Below, piece by piece: positions 49,431-60,783 of a stretch of DNA of 64,000 nt. A program made the position numbers and the translations under genes. Source of the stretch: Melanocharis versteri. Taxonomy: Eukaryota; Chordata; Aves; Passeriformes; Melanocharitidae. A model generated the notes under the pieces. That model worked only from the letters and a program-made list of their open reading frames with translations, was not told the origin of the DNA and made no database searches. Numbering within the stretch: the first letter of the stretch is position 1; each line of letters starts with the position of its first letter. The stretch lies in contig VZTG01000511.1 in assembly GCA_013397845.1 (NCBI GenBank), positions 429,495 to 493,494 on the forward strand. Reading direction: 5' to 3'.

Positions 49431-50929
49431 TCCTTGGAGTATTTACCAGTTTTCCAAGGCAGCTTCCCACGGGGGCAAGCCAAACAGAAACTCCTGAGGG
49501 GCTGGCCGTGCCCGCTGGGTGAGACACATCCTCCCCATTTACCTGCTGGCGCTGCTGCCTCCAAGGAGTCCAGCTACCAAACGGGGATGTGCCGACACTC
49601 TGGAGCCCTTTCGAGAGGAGCCCCTCAGCTTTGGTACCTCTGGCCTTAGGTCGATGCTGTTGGAGAGGCTGAGGTTTGCCTGCCCCTGCAAATCGGGAGC
49701 AAACCTGCTGAGCAACTTTGGTATTAAAAGAGCGAGTCCGGGATGAAGCAGTGGGAGAGCAGGATCAGTCCGCTTGCCTCTCCTCCAGCAAGGCTCCGTA
49801 ATGGAGCAGTCCTTTGTGCATGGCAGGAATGGAAACAACAGCCCTCAAGTCTGACCCCAGACAATTGTTTTCGGTGAAGAGGGCTGGGGAGGCAATTAAT
49901 AATGTTTAAACAAAAGGAATAAAAAAAGCAATACTGTATCTAGAAATTCTTCTGAGGGCCAGAGCTGTGACAGAAAGATATATGCTTTAGCATTGCTTTC
50001 AGAATAAATGACCCTCCTGAGAGAAGGAGTTTTTCAGGCTCTTTCTGCCCCACTGGACACAATTTAAGAAATGCATTGCCGCTAAAAATCACTAATTTTA
50101 GCCAGAAGATGAATTGCAAAGGGTCATGTTTTAACTCGTATGCTGGAAGGACAGGGGATATATTATTAGAGAGCCAGAATGCAAACGGTAGTTTCTGATT
50201 AGAAGAGAACATCGTCAGCATTTCTCCAATTAGGTGTGGGCATCAAGTTCCCCGGCACGCAGAGGGGCTGTTAGCAAACCTTGGGCTCCTCCGCTGGGAG
50301 TAGAGGAGCCGGCTGAGGAAACGCAGCCCAGCTCTTCAGAGCTGCTGTGGGGTTTCTCAGAAAGAGCCACCTCCTTGATGCCAGCTGTCAGTGTGCTGCA
50401 GCCCTTCCTCCAAGGGACTCCCTCTAAGAATAAGAAAAGAGGGTGTTTTTCATACCTCCTTCCAGCCCTTGCCCTTGCAGAGGGGTTCTGCAGTGCCGAT
50501 TTTCTACGGCATGGCTGCTCATCCCCTGAGACGTGAACCCAGATCACCAAATTCATTTTGCAGAGACCACCAAGCGGCCATCTGAGATCAATTAGCTTGT
50601 CATTACTCATCCCCATCAGACCTGAACTGCTGACCTACAAGTGAAAGTCCGTATATTTGTCTCCCAGCAATGTGCAGACCCATCCAGCTATCTAATGAGA
50701 AGAGCTTCCTCCGTAAACAAAGCTGAGGAGGTCGTGCTCTGGCCGTCCATCCCCTGCTCCAATTAGCTTGAACCCAAGGGCCAAGTTGAGCTCAGTGTGA
50801 TGGAGAGGTGGGAGTCTCTGGGGTGTCCAGCTCTGTGACAACAGGCTGCTGACTGGAGCAGAATGGCTCCCATTAGTGACAATTTCAAACAATTTTAGCA
50901 CTTGAAATGCCATTTTAACTTTGCATTTG
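49431..50929. other. Transition from GC-rich to AT-rich DNA, no gene seen
   Basis: Composition shifts from GC-rich to AT-richer across this stretch. About 49860-50230 is AT-rich noncoding-looking sequence. Short frames are unrecognised. Confidence 0.45.
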
Positions 50930-51290
50930 AATGGCTGCTTTGTTATTTTAAACTGCTATTCGTAACAAGTTAGTAGTTGAAAGTATAGCCTTATTTATTG
51001 AAGATACTGAATATGCAATCCGGAGGCAGTATTTATCGAGTCATGTGCTTTGGAAGTTCATTATTTAGATGAGGATATATAACGTGGAAGGAGATACAGC
51101 TCTTTTAATTAAAGGAGCATGAACTTGACTGAAGCATTTGCTGCCTGCAAAGGCTGTAATTATCACACATGATACAATTCTTCATTTAAATCTAAAAGAT
51201 CCACAGCCCCTTTCCTCATTTAAATTCATGTGTTCTTGCATATCTGTTTTCTGATAATGTATGGGGAGCCCTTTGAAACAGCATTAGTCC
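50930..51290. promoter_or_regulatory. AT-rich candidate enhancer with TTTAATTAAA palindrome
   Basis: Dense AT-rich words without an open frame: TTATTTATTG, CATTATTTAG, the palindrome TTTAATTAAA at 51104-51113, GTAATTATC (about 51156-51164) and repeated ATTTAAAT (about 51184 and 51220). Several TAATTA/ATTA homeodomain cores are clustered. The texture resembles a developmental noncoding element. Conservation must be checked. Confidence 0.3.
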
Positions 51291-51454
51291 CAACTTTGAA
51301 TTCCTTCAGGACGCCTGGGAGCGTAGGTAGGTTTTAGACCATGTGGGAGAGCTGCTCCAAGTTTCCAGAGTTTTCTGTTGTGTGTGGATGTTGCTGTACA
51401 GATGTGGTGGGTGGTGTTTAGATGTCTCATTGTATGGGCTTGGGAACACAGATA

Positions 51455-51512
51455 CGTAGAATCATTTAGGTTGGGAAAGACCCCTAAGACATGAAGTCCA
51501 GGCTGGAGCATC
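51455..51512 (-). mobile_element. Short CR1-like 3' end
   Basis: GTAGAATCATTTAGGTTGGG, AAAGACCCCTAAGA and GAAGTCCAGG follow the order of the CR1 terminal block in minus orientation (AGAATCATTAAGGTTGGAAAAGACC, then AAGTCCA). Only about 60 bp are recognisable. Confidence 0.6.
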
Positions 51513-52804
51513 ATCAGAGGGAGCATTTCTCTGCCCCTGTGAGGGGTTGCAGCTCCCTTCTCCCTGCTCCTTGCTCTGCAGGAGATGGTCTCCAGCAGCC
51601 AGCCCCTAGACCAGCTCGGGCTGTAATCATGCCATCCACGCCCCTGAATGCACGGCTGCAGCTGGATCAGTGCCTCTGAAGAGCAAGACACTCTCAGCAG
51701 CACTGGGGTTGTCGCTTGTGCCTTTCTGGTGTTGGAAGCACAGCTGTGGGCACCAGCCTGCTCGGGGACATCTTCATGTCAGCGGCTGCACGGGCAGACC
51801 ACTGGAGTGACCCTTCCCCTGTGACTGCGTTGCTCTGAGCACAACAGTCAGCCTTGCTTAGAATTCACTGGGCTTATTACTGTTTAATTTTTTGACCTAA
51901 ATATAGACCGATTGTTTTTCCCTTAGAGTGATGGAGAATTTTATTGTGAGCTGCATTTTCCAAAACCTTCTCGAAAGGGTAAGGGCTATCAGGGAAGCAA
52001 GCACTGGCTCCGGTGGGTAACTTTGGATTTGTCTTAAGCTTCCCCTCTTTTGGTGTTTGGGGGGTCTATTGTTGGTTCCTTTATTATTATTTTAATTAGA
52101 AATACCCAAAGGCAAATGGCAGCTGGAAATGACAGATGAGGCTAGTTTGGTGTTAGTGCTGGATGGCAGAAACCTAAACAGTGCTGTTTTTTCTTTTAGG
52201 AACAATGTGCCTCTACCTAAATTGTTGGTATAAAGAGAAAGCTTTTTGGAAATTGCCACAGCTTGGAAAATAATTGGTTCTTTTTTAAAAATCCTAGAGT
52301 TAATCAAAACCATACTCTTCATGATTAAGACTCTTTGAATGTTTTCTTTACTGTATCTTTAAATTCCAAATAAATCAATGCCTCTATGGAATTTTCAATT
52401 GACACAAATTTGTTCCACCTAAAATGAATAGTAAGTCTGAGAAAGCAATAGGAAATTGTTAATTCATCACTGCCTGCCTTCCCCTGCTATATTTTTCTCC
52501 TAATCAAAATGCAACCTGATATTCAATCCAAGGAAAACATTTCAAGGAGTCCATCATATGCCACTAGCTTCCAAATTTTTCTAAATCTGATAGCAAGAAA
52601 ACATCATACATCTTAGTCATTAATGTACACCGTGAAAAGACAAATGTAAGGTTCAGTTTTTACCACAGTTGCAGCAACCTGTAACTGATGGCCTTTCCAC
52701 AAGATTCATGAGCTGATGGAACAGTGGCAGAGGGACATTTCAATATACTGTGTTACAGTCTTGGGTTTCAATGTTTAAATGAGCAGAAAAAAAATATCCT
52801 CTCT
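51513..52804. other. AT-rich unique sequence, no gene seen
   Basis: No open frame of note. It includes TTATTATTATTTTAATTAG (about 52081-52099) and long AT-rich stretches to 52700. It may contain noncoding elements, but no specific motif stands out. Confidence 0.45.
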
Positions 52805-52910
52805 ATCAGGCCTTGATTCAGAACAAATCTAAGGCACAAGCCTGAGGCTCATTCAGGTCAATGGCTTTTAGGCATGTGCTGAATAAATGTCTTCCTGAGC
52901 TGGGGCCGTG
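52805..52910. mobile_element. Possible ancient archosaur/turtle-type short repeat
   Basis: The order AGGCCTTGATTCAGAACAAA, then CAGGTCAATGGCTTTTAGGC, then ATGTGCTGAATAAATG and CTGAGCTGGGGCC resembles a palindromic interspersed repeat common in turtle, crocodile and bird genomes (CCTGATTCAGCAAAGCAC, then CAATGGGAC, then CTGAATCGGGGCC). It is diverged, and I cannot name the family with certainty. Confidence 0.35.
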
Positions 52911-53729
52911 CTCATGAGCACAGCGAGTGCACAAGTCATTGGAAACATATTGGCAATGTAAAGAAAGCAGCTGCTCTTGATCTCGTATTTCTGCCTTTAC
53001 AAGTTGGGATAAAGCTGTGCCTGACAAGCCAACCCCTTGGGGTTAGGACAATACATCTTGCAGGAAAACCCCACAGGAGTAATGAAGCTTTGGAAGAAAA
53101 ATTAGGCTGAAGCTTATGTTCCACTGCAACTGAAACACCTCTGAGCTCTGTGCCAGGTGTGTGTGCCTTGCCTGCACCAGGAGTGCCAAAAATGGAGAAG
53201 TGGTCCCTTCCTCACATCCGAAGCCATCAGCAGCTGGAGCACCTTTACTGGCCCAGATGACTTTTAATAGCTGCTGCTGGCTTGGTACCCCAAGGAACTG
53301 TAATTGTCTCTTTGAACACGTGCATCTCACAGGTGCTTATTTAAGTTACAGGTTCATCAGCAGAGAAACAGGAGCTCTGCTGGGGAACGCTTGTCACAGC
53401 AAAGGCTTCACGTGCTCAAAATGGAAATTAGGGAATCAAAAAGACAAAGAAAGTATTCAAATAGTTTCTGAGCGGAATAATGGTAAATGCAGGAAAGTAA
53501 GAGTGTGAACATTGCCTCTGCAAGGGTCCGAGAGTTTCTGAAACACTTAGGGAACTAGGGAGGGGATAAAGCAAGGGAGAGTTCAATGCTGGGCAGCTTT
53601 CACAAACCAGTAAGTGAATAGTTGATGAGATTATAACTAGCTGCTAAGGCAGATGGAGGCTGTGACTTGAGGTCTTTGAATTGCAGTTGCTGCTTTGCTC
53701 TAGCTCATTTTGTGCAGCTGAGCTGGAAA
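52911..53729. other. Unique sequence, no gene seen
   Basis: A plus-strand frame of 115 codons (53161-53508) has no recognised motif and begins without an ATG context. No repeat was recognised. Confidence 0.45.
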
Positions 53730-53835
53730 ATAAACTACACCTCAGTTTCTCTACCTCTGCTCCCAGGATTTGGGGTGTTCACTTAGCTCTCTATGAAGCG
53801 TTTTCTGAAGTCTTTGGAGAGAAAGCAGGATGAAA
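53730..53835 (+). mobile_element. MIR-like ancient SINE fragment
   Basis: ACACCTCAGTTTCTCTACCT, TTTGGGGTGTTCACTTAGCT, ATGAAGCGTTTTCTGAAGTC and TTTGGAGAGAAAG match, in order, the sense MIR 3' half (CCTCAGTTTCCCCATCTGTA, then GAAGCGCTTTGAGATCTTTGG). Old and diverged, edges approximate. Confidence 0.5.
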
Positions 53836-55506
53836 AAAAGCAAGTACTTAGTGCAACTGCTAATAAAGACAAAGTGCTGAATTTTAGGCTCCTTTTAATC
53901 TTTCAGCAGTCATGTGCTCCCTGGATACATGTGTTTTCTTAGAGAGCAAAGCATAATCAGCCTTACATCCTGCATTGCCACGAGCACTTCCTCTTCAGTT
54001 CAAAGGCAGTGCAGAGGGATCGAGATGGAGAGACCCATCTTCATGTCCATATTCATGCCCACCTCTGCTTTGACTCTATTTCAAACGTAGCATCTTGCAC
54101 TTAGCAACTCATGATCCTGTTTTCTCACTTCTGTGTTGTGGCAATGTCCCTTTCCTTGGAGAAAAGTTCTTGTTTGTCATTAAATACCAGTGTTTGAGAA
54201 ACAAAGCGGAGGAGGATGGTACTTCCAAACCAAGGGCATCAGCATGTTTTTAACAGCCTGCCTCCGTGCTTGGGACTGCAGCTAGTTACCCGAGGTGCTC
54301 AGTTTTGCCTACGTAAACATAAAAAAAAAGGTGGATTACAGGCAGCTTCAGAGGAAAACGTGCAGACCTGACTTTCAAAGCACTTTGCACGCCCTTCACA
54401 TAAAGCGGAGGGAAAGCTGGTGTGCAGACAGGAGCCGTGGGAGCAAGAAGCTCCCAGGCAGTGAGTTCAATCACTGCATGGTGCTCCTGGGCTTTTGTTA
54501 GATGTTTGCTGACAATCACACTATTCCTAAATGCAGTGTTAGTGATAAACGCTGGGAAACAGACCCACTGAGAGCACAGCTAGGACTCTCTGTACTCCTG
54601 TGCCTGGGTGGGGACGGCAGTGGTGTGTGGCTTTGACGTTGAGCTCCAGTTACCTAAAGACCAGAATGACTCAACCAGCTTTAATTTCAGCATGTGCCAA
54701 AGGAATTCAGGGACTGCAACTACTTGAATTCAAAACGACCAGGGTGTATTTTTAGTGGACAGAAAGTGCAGGCTTTTCCCAGCTTTGTGGTTGTCAGGGG
54801 GAATTTGCTTCCTAGAGACTCTTTCAGGTGTCTATGGCTTCTTCTGTGGGAAATAAAATTCCAGACAGGGAAAACCCACTGAAATTCAGCCTTTAGCAAC
54901 AAAGATGCACAATGTGGTGGGTGGCAGACCTTGAACAGGGAAAGCTGGACCTTAGGGCTCTGCTCTGAAATGCTTTATTGGTGCTCTTACGTGAAAGTTA
55001 AAGTGCTCAAATCTATATTTTCTGCTAAGAACAATTTTCTTGGTCATTGTGTAATCCCCTCTCAGATGAGTGATGCCCAGAGAGAGCAGGCCTGCTCTGA
55101 GAACTTGTTAACCGTGAAGGAGCTGCAAAGTAACAGGTAGTTAGGCTTGGTTTCTCCTTCACAACAACCTGCAAGCTTTGCCTCGGAGGTGATGAAGGAC
55201 TATGCTGCCTGCAGGCAGAGGTCTCAGGAAGGTAATCCCTGAGTGCCACTGCAGGCTGTCTCTGGCACACTTTCATCCAGATTGTTACTGGTGAAGCCTG
55301 AGGTGTGAATCTCTTGAATCTGTACTCGGCATTTCCTGGAGACAGAAGCCTAAGGTGGGTGGCCAAACATACCCCGTCTTGACCCTAAAACAGTAGCATG
55401 AAGAGCACACCAGGTTTTCATCTTTGGAAATGAATGTTGCTTCAGGTTCCTGCCAGATAAGGACATACTAAAGGGCAAAGCTCTGCAATGGCAGTAGACT
55501 CCTTAC
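53836..55506. other. AT-rich unique sequence, no gene seen
   Basis: Short frames only. An A9 run at about 54320-54328 lies in a CGTAAACATAAAAAAAAAGG context. No transposon or RNA gene was recognised. Confidence 0.45.
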
Positions 55507-55879
55507 AAGAGCAGAAAAGAACCATTAAGATGGCAGGGTGGAAAATTAGTTCGTTGCCAAACTGAATGAGAGCAGATGTGATGGGGGCCAGGATCCAACA
55601 CTCTGTGAAATCAGCCTGCAGAGTGCAAAACAAAAACCTCTGGATCCCAGAAGACCTGTGACACTCAAAATTGATACTCATAAATTTGTTATTACACAAT
55701 AACATCAAGGAAGCTGCTGCTAAGAGCAAAAGAGAAGTGGTGATGAAATAAGCTGTTGCCAGGGTCATGAGCTGCCCACCAGACATCCTCGGCTGGGCAG
55801 CGGTGGGATGCTCTCTGCATAATCTTCTGACACGCTCAGGTGGCTTCCTTTGATTCCCAAAGGATGCCTCTTTGACTTC
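55507..55879 (-). other. Possible splice-framed open segment with hydrophobic stretches
   Basis: On the minus strand the acceptor-like TTTGTTTTAATTGTAG ends at 55880, followed by an open frame of about 124 codons to a donor-like TT|GTAAGG at 55506/55501. The frame continues open to 55442. The predicted peptide has a hydrophobic run of about 20 residues (Thr-Leu-Ala-Thr-Ala-Tyr-Phe to Leu-Met-Leu-Leu) and two weaker ones later, like a small membrane protein. I do not recognise it. It may be a chance reading frame. Confidence 0.15.
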
Positions 55880-56309
55880 CTACAATTAAAACAAAGCCTT
55901 GAACAAGAAAGGACAGAAACATCAAATAAACAGGAGTCCCCATTTTAAGAAGTAGTTAGACATACAGTGAAGACCTGCCAGGTTGGAACTGAAGCAATAG
56001 AGTTGAAAAGTAGATGACGAAAATGGGGAGAAAAAGCTCCCATTTGGGATCTTTCCTCAGCAAGATGAAGCACAGCAGACTGCTAGATAAAAGGGACATA
56101 AGCAACCTCGGATCTGACAGCAGAGTGGAAATCCCCTGGCTGGAGAAAAGAAGAGAGGATGAGGTAGCTCTAAGGAGATCCTAGGGTACTGGGCTCAAAT
56201 AAACCCTAGAGCAGAAGAAGAAGCAGTCAAAAAAGGAACTCCATCAATCAGTGGCCATAAAAATGTGCATGTGGACTTTTAAGAAATTCCCAGGGAGAAG
56301 AACAATTTG
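55880..56309. other. Unique sequence, no gene seen
   Basis: Purine-rich plus strand (many AGAAG and GAGAA words) with no open frame or repeat family recognised. Confidence 0.45.
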
Positions 56310-56500
56310 GGTTGAGAAGTGATGAATGCAGAACTCTAAATACTGGTCACTGGCCCTACCCAAACTAGTTTACTATGAGCATGGAGAGTTCACACAGCCT
56401 CCATGAGCCTCTGCTTCACCACTCCTTTCAGATTGGGGTAGAGATATTGTCTTACTGTCTCTGGTAAAACATGGATGTAAAAAACAGATCACTTCAACAT
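56310..56500 (+). mobile_element. MIR-like ancient SINE fragment
   Basis: GGTCACTGGCCC, then CATGAGCCTCTGCTTCACCA, TTTCAGATTGGGGTAGAGAT and ATTGTCTTACTGTCTCTGGT follow the sense MIR order (GAGCCTCAGTTTCC, ATCTGTAAAATGGGGATAAT, ACCTACCTC). Diverged, boundaries approximate. Confidence 0.5.
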
Positions 56501-56639
56501 GTATGAAATCGTTTCACTAAGGGAAGAGAATTAGAGCTCATTATTAGCATGTGCAGATGGTTGTGTATAGAGTAAATAGAGTCTTGAAGTGTCACCCAGT
56601 TCACTTTTTAGCTGCTCTTTGCTATATCAGGGATGATTG

Positions 56640-56825
56640 CATTCCATCTGCTTCTGACAACCTCCTGTGATGGAAGTTCAGTTCTCCTGGGAAACCTATC
56701 CCAGGACTCAAGTTATCTTTACAGTTAAATGTTCTCCTGTTACCTAATCTTGATCTTGCTGCTGCGATTTGAACCCATTCATTACTGCTCACCCTATCTG
56801 CTGTGGAGCACAGGTTTTTGTAGAT
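56640..56825 (-). mobile_element. Old CR1/L3-like LINE fragment
   Basis: On the plus strand, CCTCCTGTGATGGAAGTTC, GGGAAACCTATCCCAGGACT, GTTAAATGTTCTCCTGTTAC, CTAATCTTGATCTTGCTGCT and GCGATTTGAACCCATTCATT follow the antisense order of ancient amniote CR1/L3 elements (CCTATTCCAGTGCTT, AAATGTTCTTCCTAATATC, TGCAGCTTGAGCCCATTACT). It is much more decayed than the CR1 copies in the left half. Confidence 0.55.
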
Positions 56826-59800
56826 ATGAGATGTGTCTGGGTTTTTATGAGTGGGTTTGTACCCATCAAGTGTGTCGTGTGGTTTTCACTCTAAGAAGCA
56901 GTCTGACTACTTACAGCTTTGCCAAAGCTCAGCTATTTAGGCTAAAGCCTTTCCATGCCAGGCATTTCCCTCAAGCTCTTTTCCACCCCCTGCTTTTTTT
57001 CCCTCATCTCTGCCTTTTTGTTTTAAAATGCAGCCAAAAATCTCAGCTGTTTCTGAGAACAAGGTTAGGGAATGATACTGCAGCATTACGGCTGAACAGG
57101 AGCATTAGAGTGGGGACTATATTTGGAAACGTTGAGTGCTCTGATCTGAAATCTTCAAGAGGGGCTGTGACTTGGAGATCAACCAGTCAGCTGCTAACCC
57201 CCCAGAATGACAGCTCCCCATGGTGGACACAGGTTGGTTGGCCTGGAAATCTCAGTTCATACTGAGATGTTCCTTGTCAGAGGTTCAGGAGTTACTCTTC
57301 TTGTCCTGAAAGAACTTGTCTTCCACAGCACAAACTCATTTGGACATGGAACCTGTAGTAAAGCAAGGTGTGAGAGCTCACTACACCAGTGAGCATTTTT
57401 CCCCTCTTTTTTGTTCTCTTACACTACAAATTGTTGAGTCTGCAGGTCAAACTCAAGCAAATTTGAGCATGGGAGGGAAAGCAGGTTTCAGAAATTCCTT
57501 CAAAAGCCTTTAGATTATGTGATATGAGTGAAAGGGGAGAACAGAGGTGCAAATCCTGAGGAAGCCAGAGTAACTTTGTTTTAATGCTCTGCAGAGCAGA
57601 TCGTGTTTGTGGAAAACATTGTCATTTGTTAACGTCCCTGTGACAAGATCTAACTTTGTATTTAAGATGTATTTTTCCTCCTTCAGCTTTCCAAGGTGGT
57701 TTTGTTTGGGGTTTTTTGGGGGTTTTTTGGTTTTTTTGGTTTTTTTTCCTTCCCCCAAAGATTTAAGACTGTTTAAAATCAAGGATCTCTGATGAAACCA
57801 GATCTGCCTTCGATACACATTAATCATGGCTGGATTATGGGGTTGGAGTAGCCACTGGAATTTCTTTCTGGTGAAACTGGAAGTGACCTTTGTTTCTTCT
57901 TGTTCTCCGGGTCAGTCTCAAGCTTAACTGGACATCTGCAAAGGCTGCAGCTGCTAACAGAGACCACAAAGGTGACTGAGGGGTGAAGAGCAACGTTAGC
58001 CACTCTCGTGCCTTGCTCCTTTTGCTGCTGCTGTAGTGTTGGCTCCTGGATGTCTTGCTGATCTCCTTCCTCTTGGTAAGCATAGGTCTGGGCAGAGGGG
58101 GAAAGGCACAAAACTGCAGAAATTACAATGCTAAGCACTTGGAGAGAGGGAAAATCCACATCTAGTAGGAAAATCCTGTGGTAGAATGTGCTGAGGAATC
58201 TGTCTTGGGACATAAAGAAGGCAGAGGGGCTGTTGTAAATAAACCCTTCAACCTGGAACGTGCAACCAAGTCTGCATGGGGAAATTCTTGTGCCCTTACG
58301 CAGTCAAGGCAAAGACTCTGAGGCTTCGTTCTGACCCGGGGCGCGCCCGTTTGGATCAAGGTGGAGGACTGGGGCCATCGTAATTCCTAGTCAGTAAAAA
58401 TAAATAGCTCTAGCAACAGAGGAGAAGCATGAAAACAAAGTTACTATCAACACCCTGCCTTTTTGAAATCCCTTCCAAATTCTCCAAGGATAAGATCAAT
58501 GCGAACAAAAACAATAACAGCTCTGTATGAAAAGAAGGTGAAAAGGCAGCTCCCTCAGCAGCACACACCCAAGAAATGGGCTTTGCTTTCCTTTCTTGGA
58601 GCTGACATGAGGCTGGCACAACTTGGTACCACCCCAAAGCATCAGCCAGGTATTTTTTTTTAACTTTACGAGCTCCGTAATGAAAGCAGCGGTCGGCACC
58701 CCCAGTGCCAGAGCACTCCAAACCTGCCCGCGATGGAATGTGCTGATAAAGAGGAATATTTCCTTGCGGACTTTGTTTGAGACGTAAATTTAAATATTGC
58801 TAATTTCCAGTATCAGCCTCAGCAAGGGACCTCACCCCTTAGTGATCCATCTGTAAATGGTGGCAGCTCTTTCTAGCCTTGAATGTTTAATTAGACAACA
58901 CGTTTCATGACTTTGACTCCCAGTCTCTGGGTTCTCCTAAGTGGACCACTGATTTCTCTGAAAGCACAATAAAACAGCCAACAATCCATTTGTTACAATG
59001 AGACGTGGCAGCCTAGTGTGTTAGGTGTATGGAAATGTAAGGTTTTGATGTGGTTACTGCGTAACAAACCAGCAGAACTCAGCTCAGTTCTGAAACGTTC
59101 ACCTTGGGAATGAAATTCATCCTTTAAGTAAGAACAAGATTTTTAGAATAATCTGATGGTTTAAAAGTCAACATTTTCCTGCCTTTTATGAGATAAATTT
59201 AAAGTTGGGCATGCAGATAAATTTGAGTGACCAAGATGACTGAATGGCAGGAGACTAACTTACAGTATCTTCAGGAAAACTCCTTAGAAAGAGAAGGTAG
59301 AAAAATCTTCACAAATGCCATTTCTTTCCACCACTGGATGTCTGAGAGGAAAGAATTATATCTCAAAGCTTACAAGAATAATCTCTTTAGAATCTGAAAA
59401 GTCACTTGGACATTATCTGTACCAAGACTGAATCACCTCTAACTGTTTTACTAAGTATAACCAAAAGTATAACAGACTGTAAGACAGCTTGCTCAGTAAT
59501 AAACATTAACATGTGAAAGAAGAACAGAGCTTTGAGTCACTGTTTAGCTTTCTTCCCCATGATCTCAAATTAAACCCATGAACAGCTATCCCTAAAAGGG
59601 CTTTGCTTCCACGCTTCCAATCCTAACATATCCTGTGCTGCTCAGGCAGGAGCTGACACTGATGCAGGATACAAGCTCCGCTCTCACATCAGCCAGCAAC
59701 TTAGTTTGGGTCAACCAATGTCTTACAGCACAGTGTAACGCTAATAGGAGGGAGAAAAACCCAAAACAAAACCAAAGCCCAAGACCCCCTGAAGAAAATA

Positions 59801-60242
59801 TAATTAATCCGGAGTGATGATGTTGCATTTAGCTTATCAGATAGATTCAAGTGGTGGAGGCTACTAGAGCATGTGCATATTTTGACTGGCTTACAGGGTC
59901 TCTGCTTGTGACCATTTTCACCCTGATTCTTTCATTTGAAAGGAAACTTCAGATATCCTGGGTGGGCAGGTTCACATCCACTCTGAGCTGTCTGAACACT
60001 ACAGCTGGCTTGTGCTAGGCCTGAGGAACTGAAACTGTGTGCATTGTCCATTTTCATGTCTGGAAGCCCTTGAGATATGAAAATCTGCAGGCACTTTCAG
60101 AACAGGATTACAGATCTTGTCTGCCCCTTTTATGTCTGATTGTGCTTAATGTTTTTAAAATTTATAAAAGGCTCTTTAGCATGGCATGCCACCCCCCAAA
60201 ATCATGCATATGCTTTTGAAGAAGGCCAAGGGAGATTATTCT
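56826..60242. other. AT-richer unique sequence, no gene supported
   Basis: A T/G tract made of GGTTTTTT-like units lies at 57697-57750. A small CpG knot (ACCCGGGGCGCGCCCG, about 58334-58349) stands out in an otherwise CpG-poor area. Minus-strand frames at 57824-58213 and 57835-58083 lie directly after a good acceptor-like sequence ending at 58088 but have no clear donor. None is recognised. The rest shows nothing definable. Confidence 0.4.
57697..57750. repeat. T/G-rich (GGTTTTTT)-like tract
   Basis: Alternating short G runs (2-5 G) and T runs (4-8 T), ending in a C-rich stretch. Low-complexity sequence. Confidence 0.8.
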
Positions 60243-60783
60243 GTCCCTTTACTCTGCTTTGCTGAGACCCCATCGGGAGTACTACATTCAGCTCAGGGAA
60301 TCCCAGAACAGGAAGGACATCAACTGTTGGGGTCGGTTCGGAGAAGACTGTGAAGATGATCAGAGGCTGCAGCACCTCTCCTATGAAGACAGGCTGAGAG
60401 AGTTCGCAGTGTTCAGCCTGAAGAAGAAAAGGCTCCAGGGAAACCTTATTGCAGCTCTTCAGTACTTAAAGGGGACGAATAAGAAAGACGGGGACGAATG
60501 TTTTAGCAGGGCCTTTTGCAATAGGACAAGAGGTAATGGTTTTAAACAAAGAGAAGATCAATTTAGATTAGATATAAGGAAGAAATTTTTTACAGTGAGG
60601 GTGGTGAGGCACTGGCACAGGTTGCCGAGAGAGGTGGTGGATGCCTAATTCCCAGAAACATTCAAAGTCAGGCTTGCTAGGACTCTGAGCAACCTGGTCT
60701 AGTTGAAGATGTCCCTGCTCGTTACAGGGGGATTAGACTAGATAGCCTTTAAAGGTCCCTTCCAACCCAAACTATTCTAGGAT
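60243..60783 (+). mobile_element. CR1 LINE 3' region (~540 bp) with RT-end reading frame
   Basis: Plus-strand CR1, the longest coding remnant in the window. An open frame of about 130 codons (60259-60648, no ATG, starting inside the ORF) encodes the end of the CR1 ORF2 polyprotein. It includes Arg-Pro-His-Arg-Glu-Tyr, His-Leu-Ser-Tyr-Glu-Asp-Arg-Leu-Arg-Glu, Arg-Thr-Arg-Gly-Asn-Gly and Trp-His-Arg-Leu-Pro-Arg-Glu-Val-Val motifs. The 3' end follows (GAGCAACCTGGTCTAG, CCTTTAAAGGTCCCTTCCAA, CCCAAACTATTCTAGG). It is 5'-truncated, lacks the endonuclease and the RT core, and so is dead. Confidence 0.95.

Noticed and set aside
49024..49527. Opposite-strand frames of 167 and 255 codons through the 49.3-kb CpG island
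   Set aside because: Both strands are open because stop codons are rare in CpG-rich DNA. The peptides are Arg/Ala/Pro-rich without motifs.
56729..57265. 178-codon plus-strand frame with hydrophobic start
   Set aside because: Its beginning lies in an old antisense CR1/L3-like fragment, and the rest has no recognised motif.
57697..57750. G-quadruplex in the T/G tract
   Set aside because: Most G runs have only two G, so at best a weak two-layer structure. Treated as low complexity.
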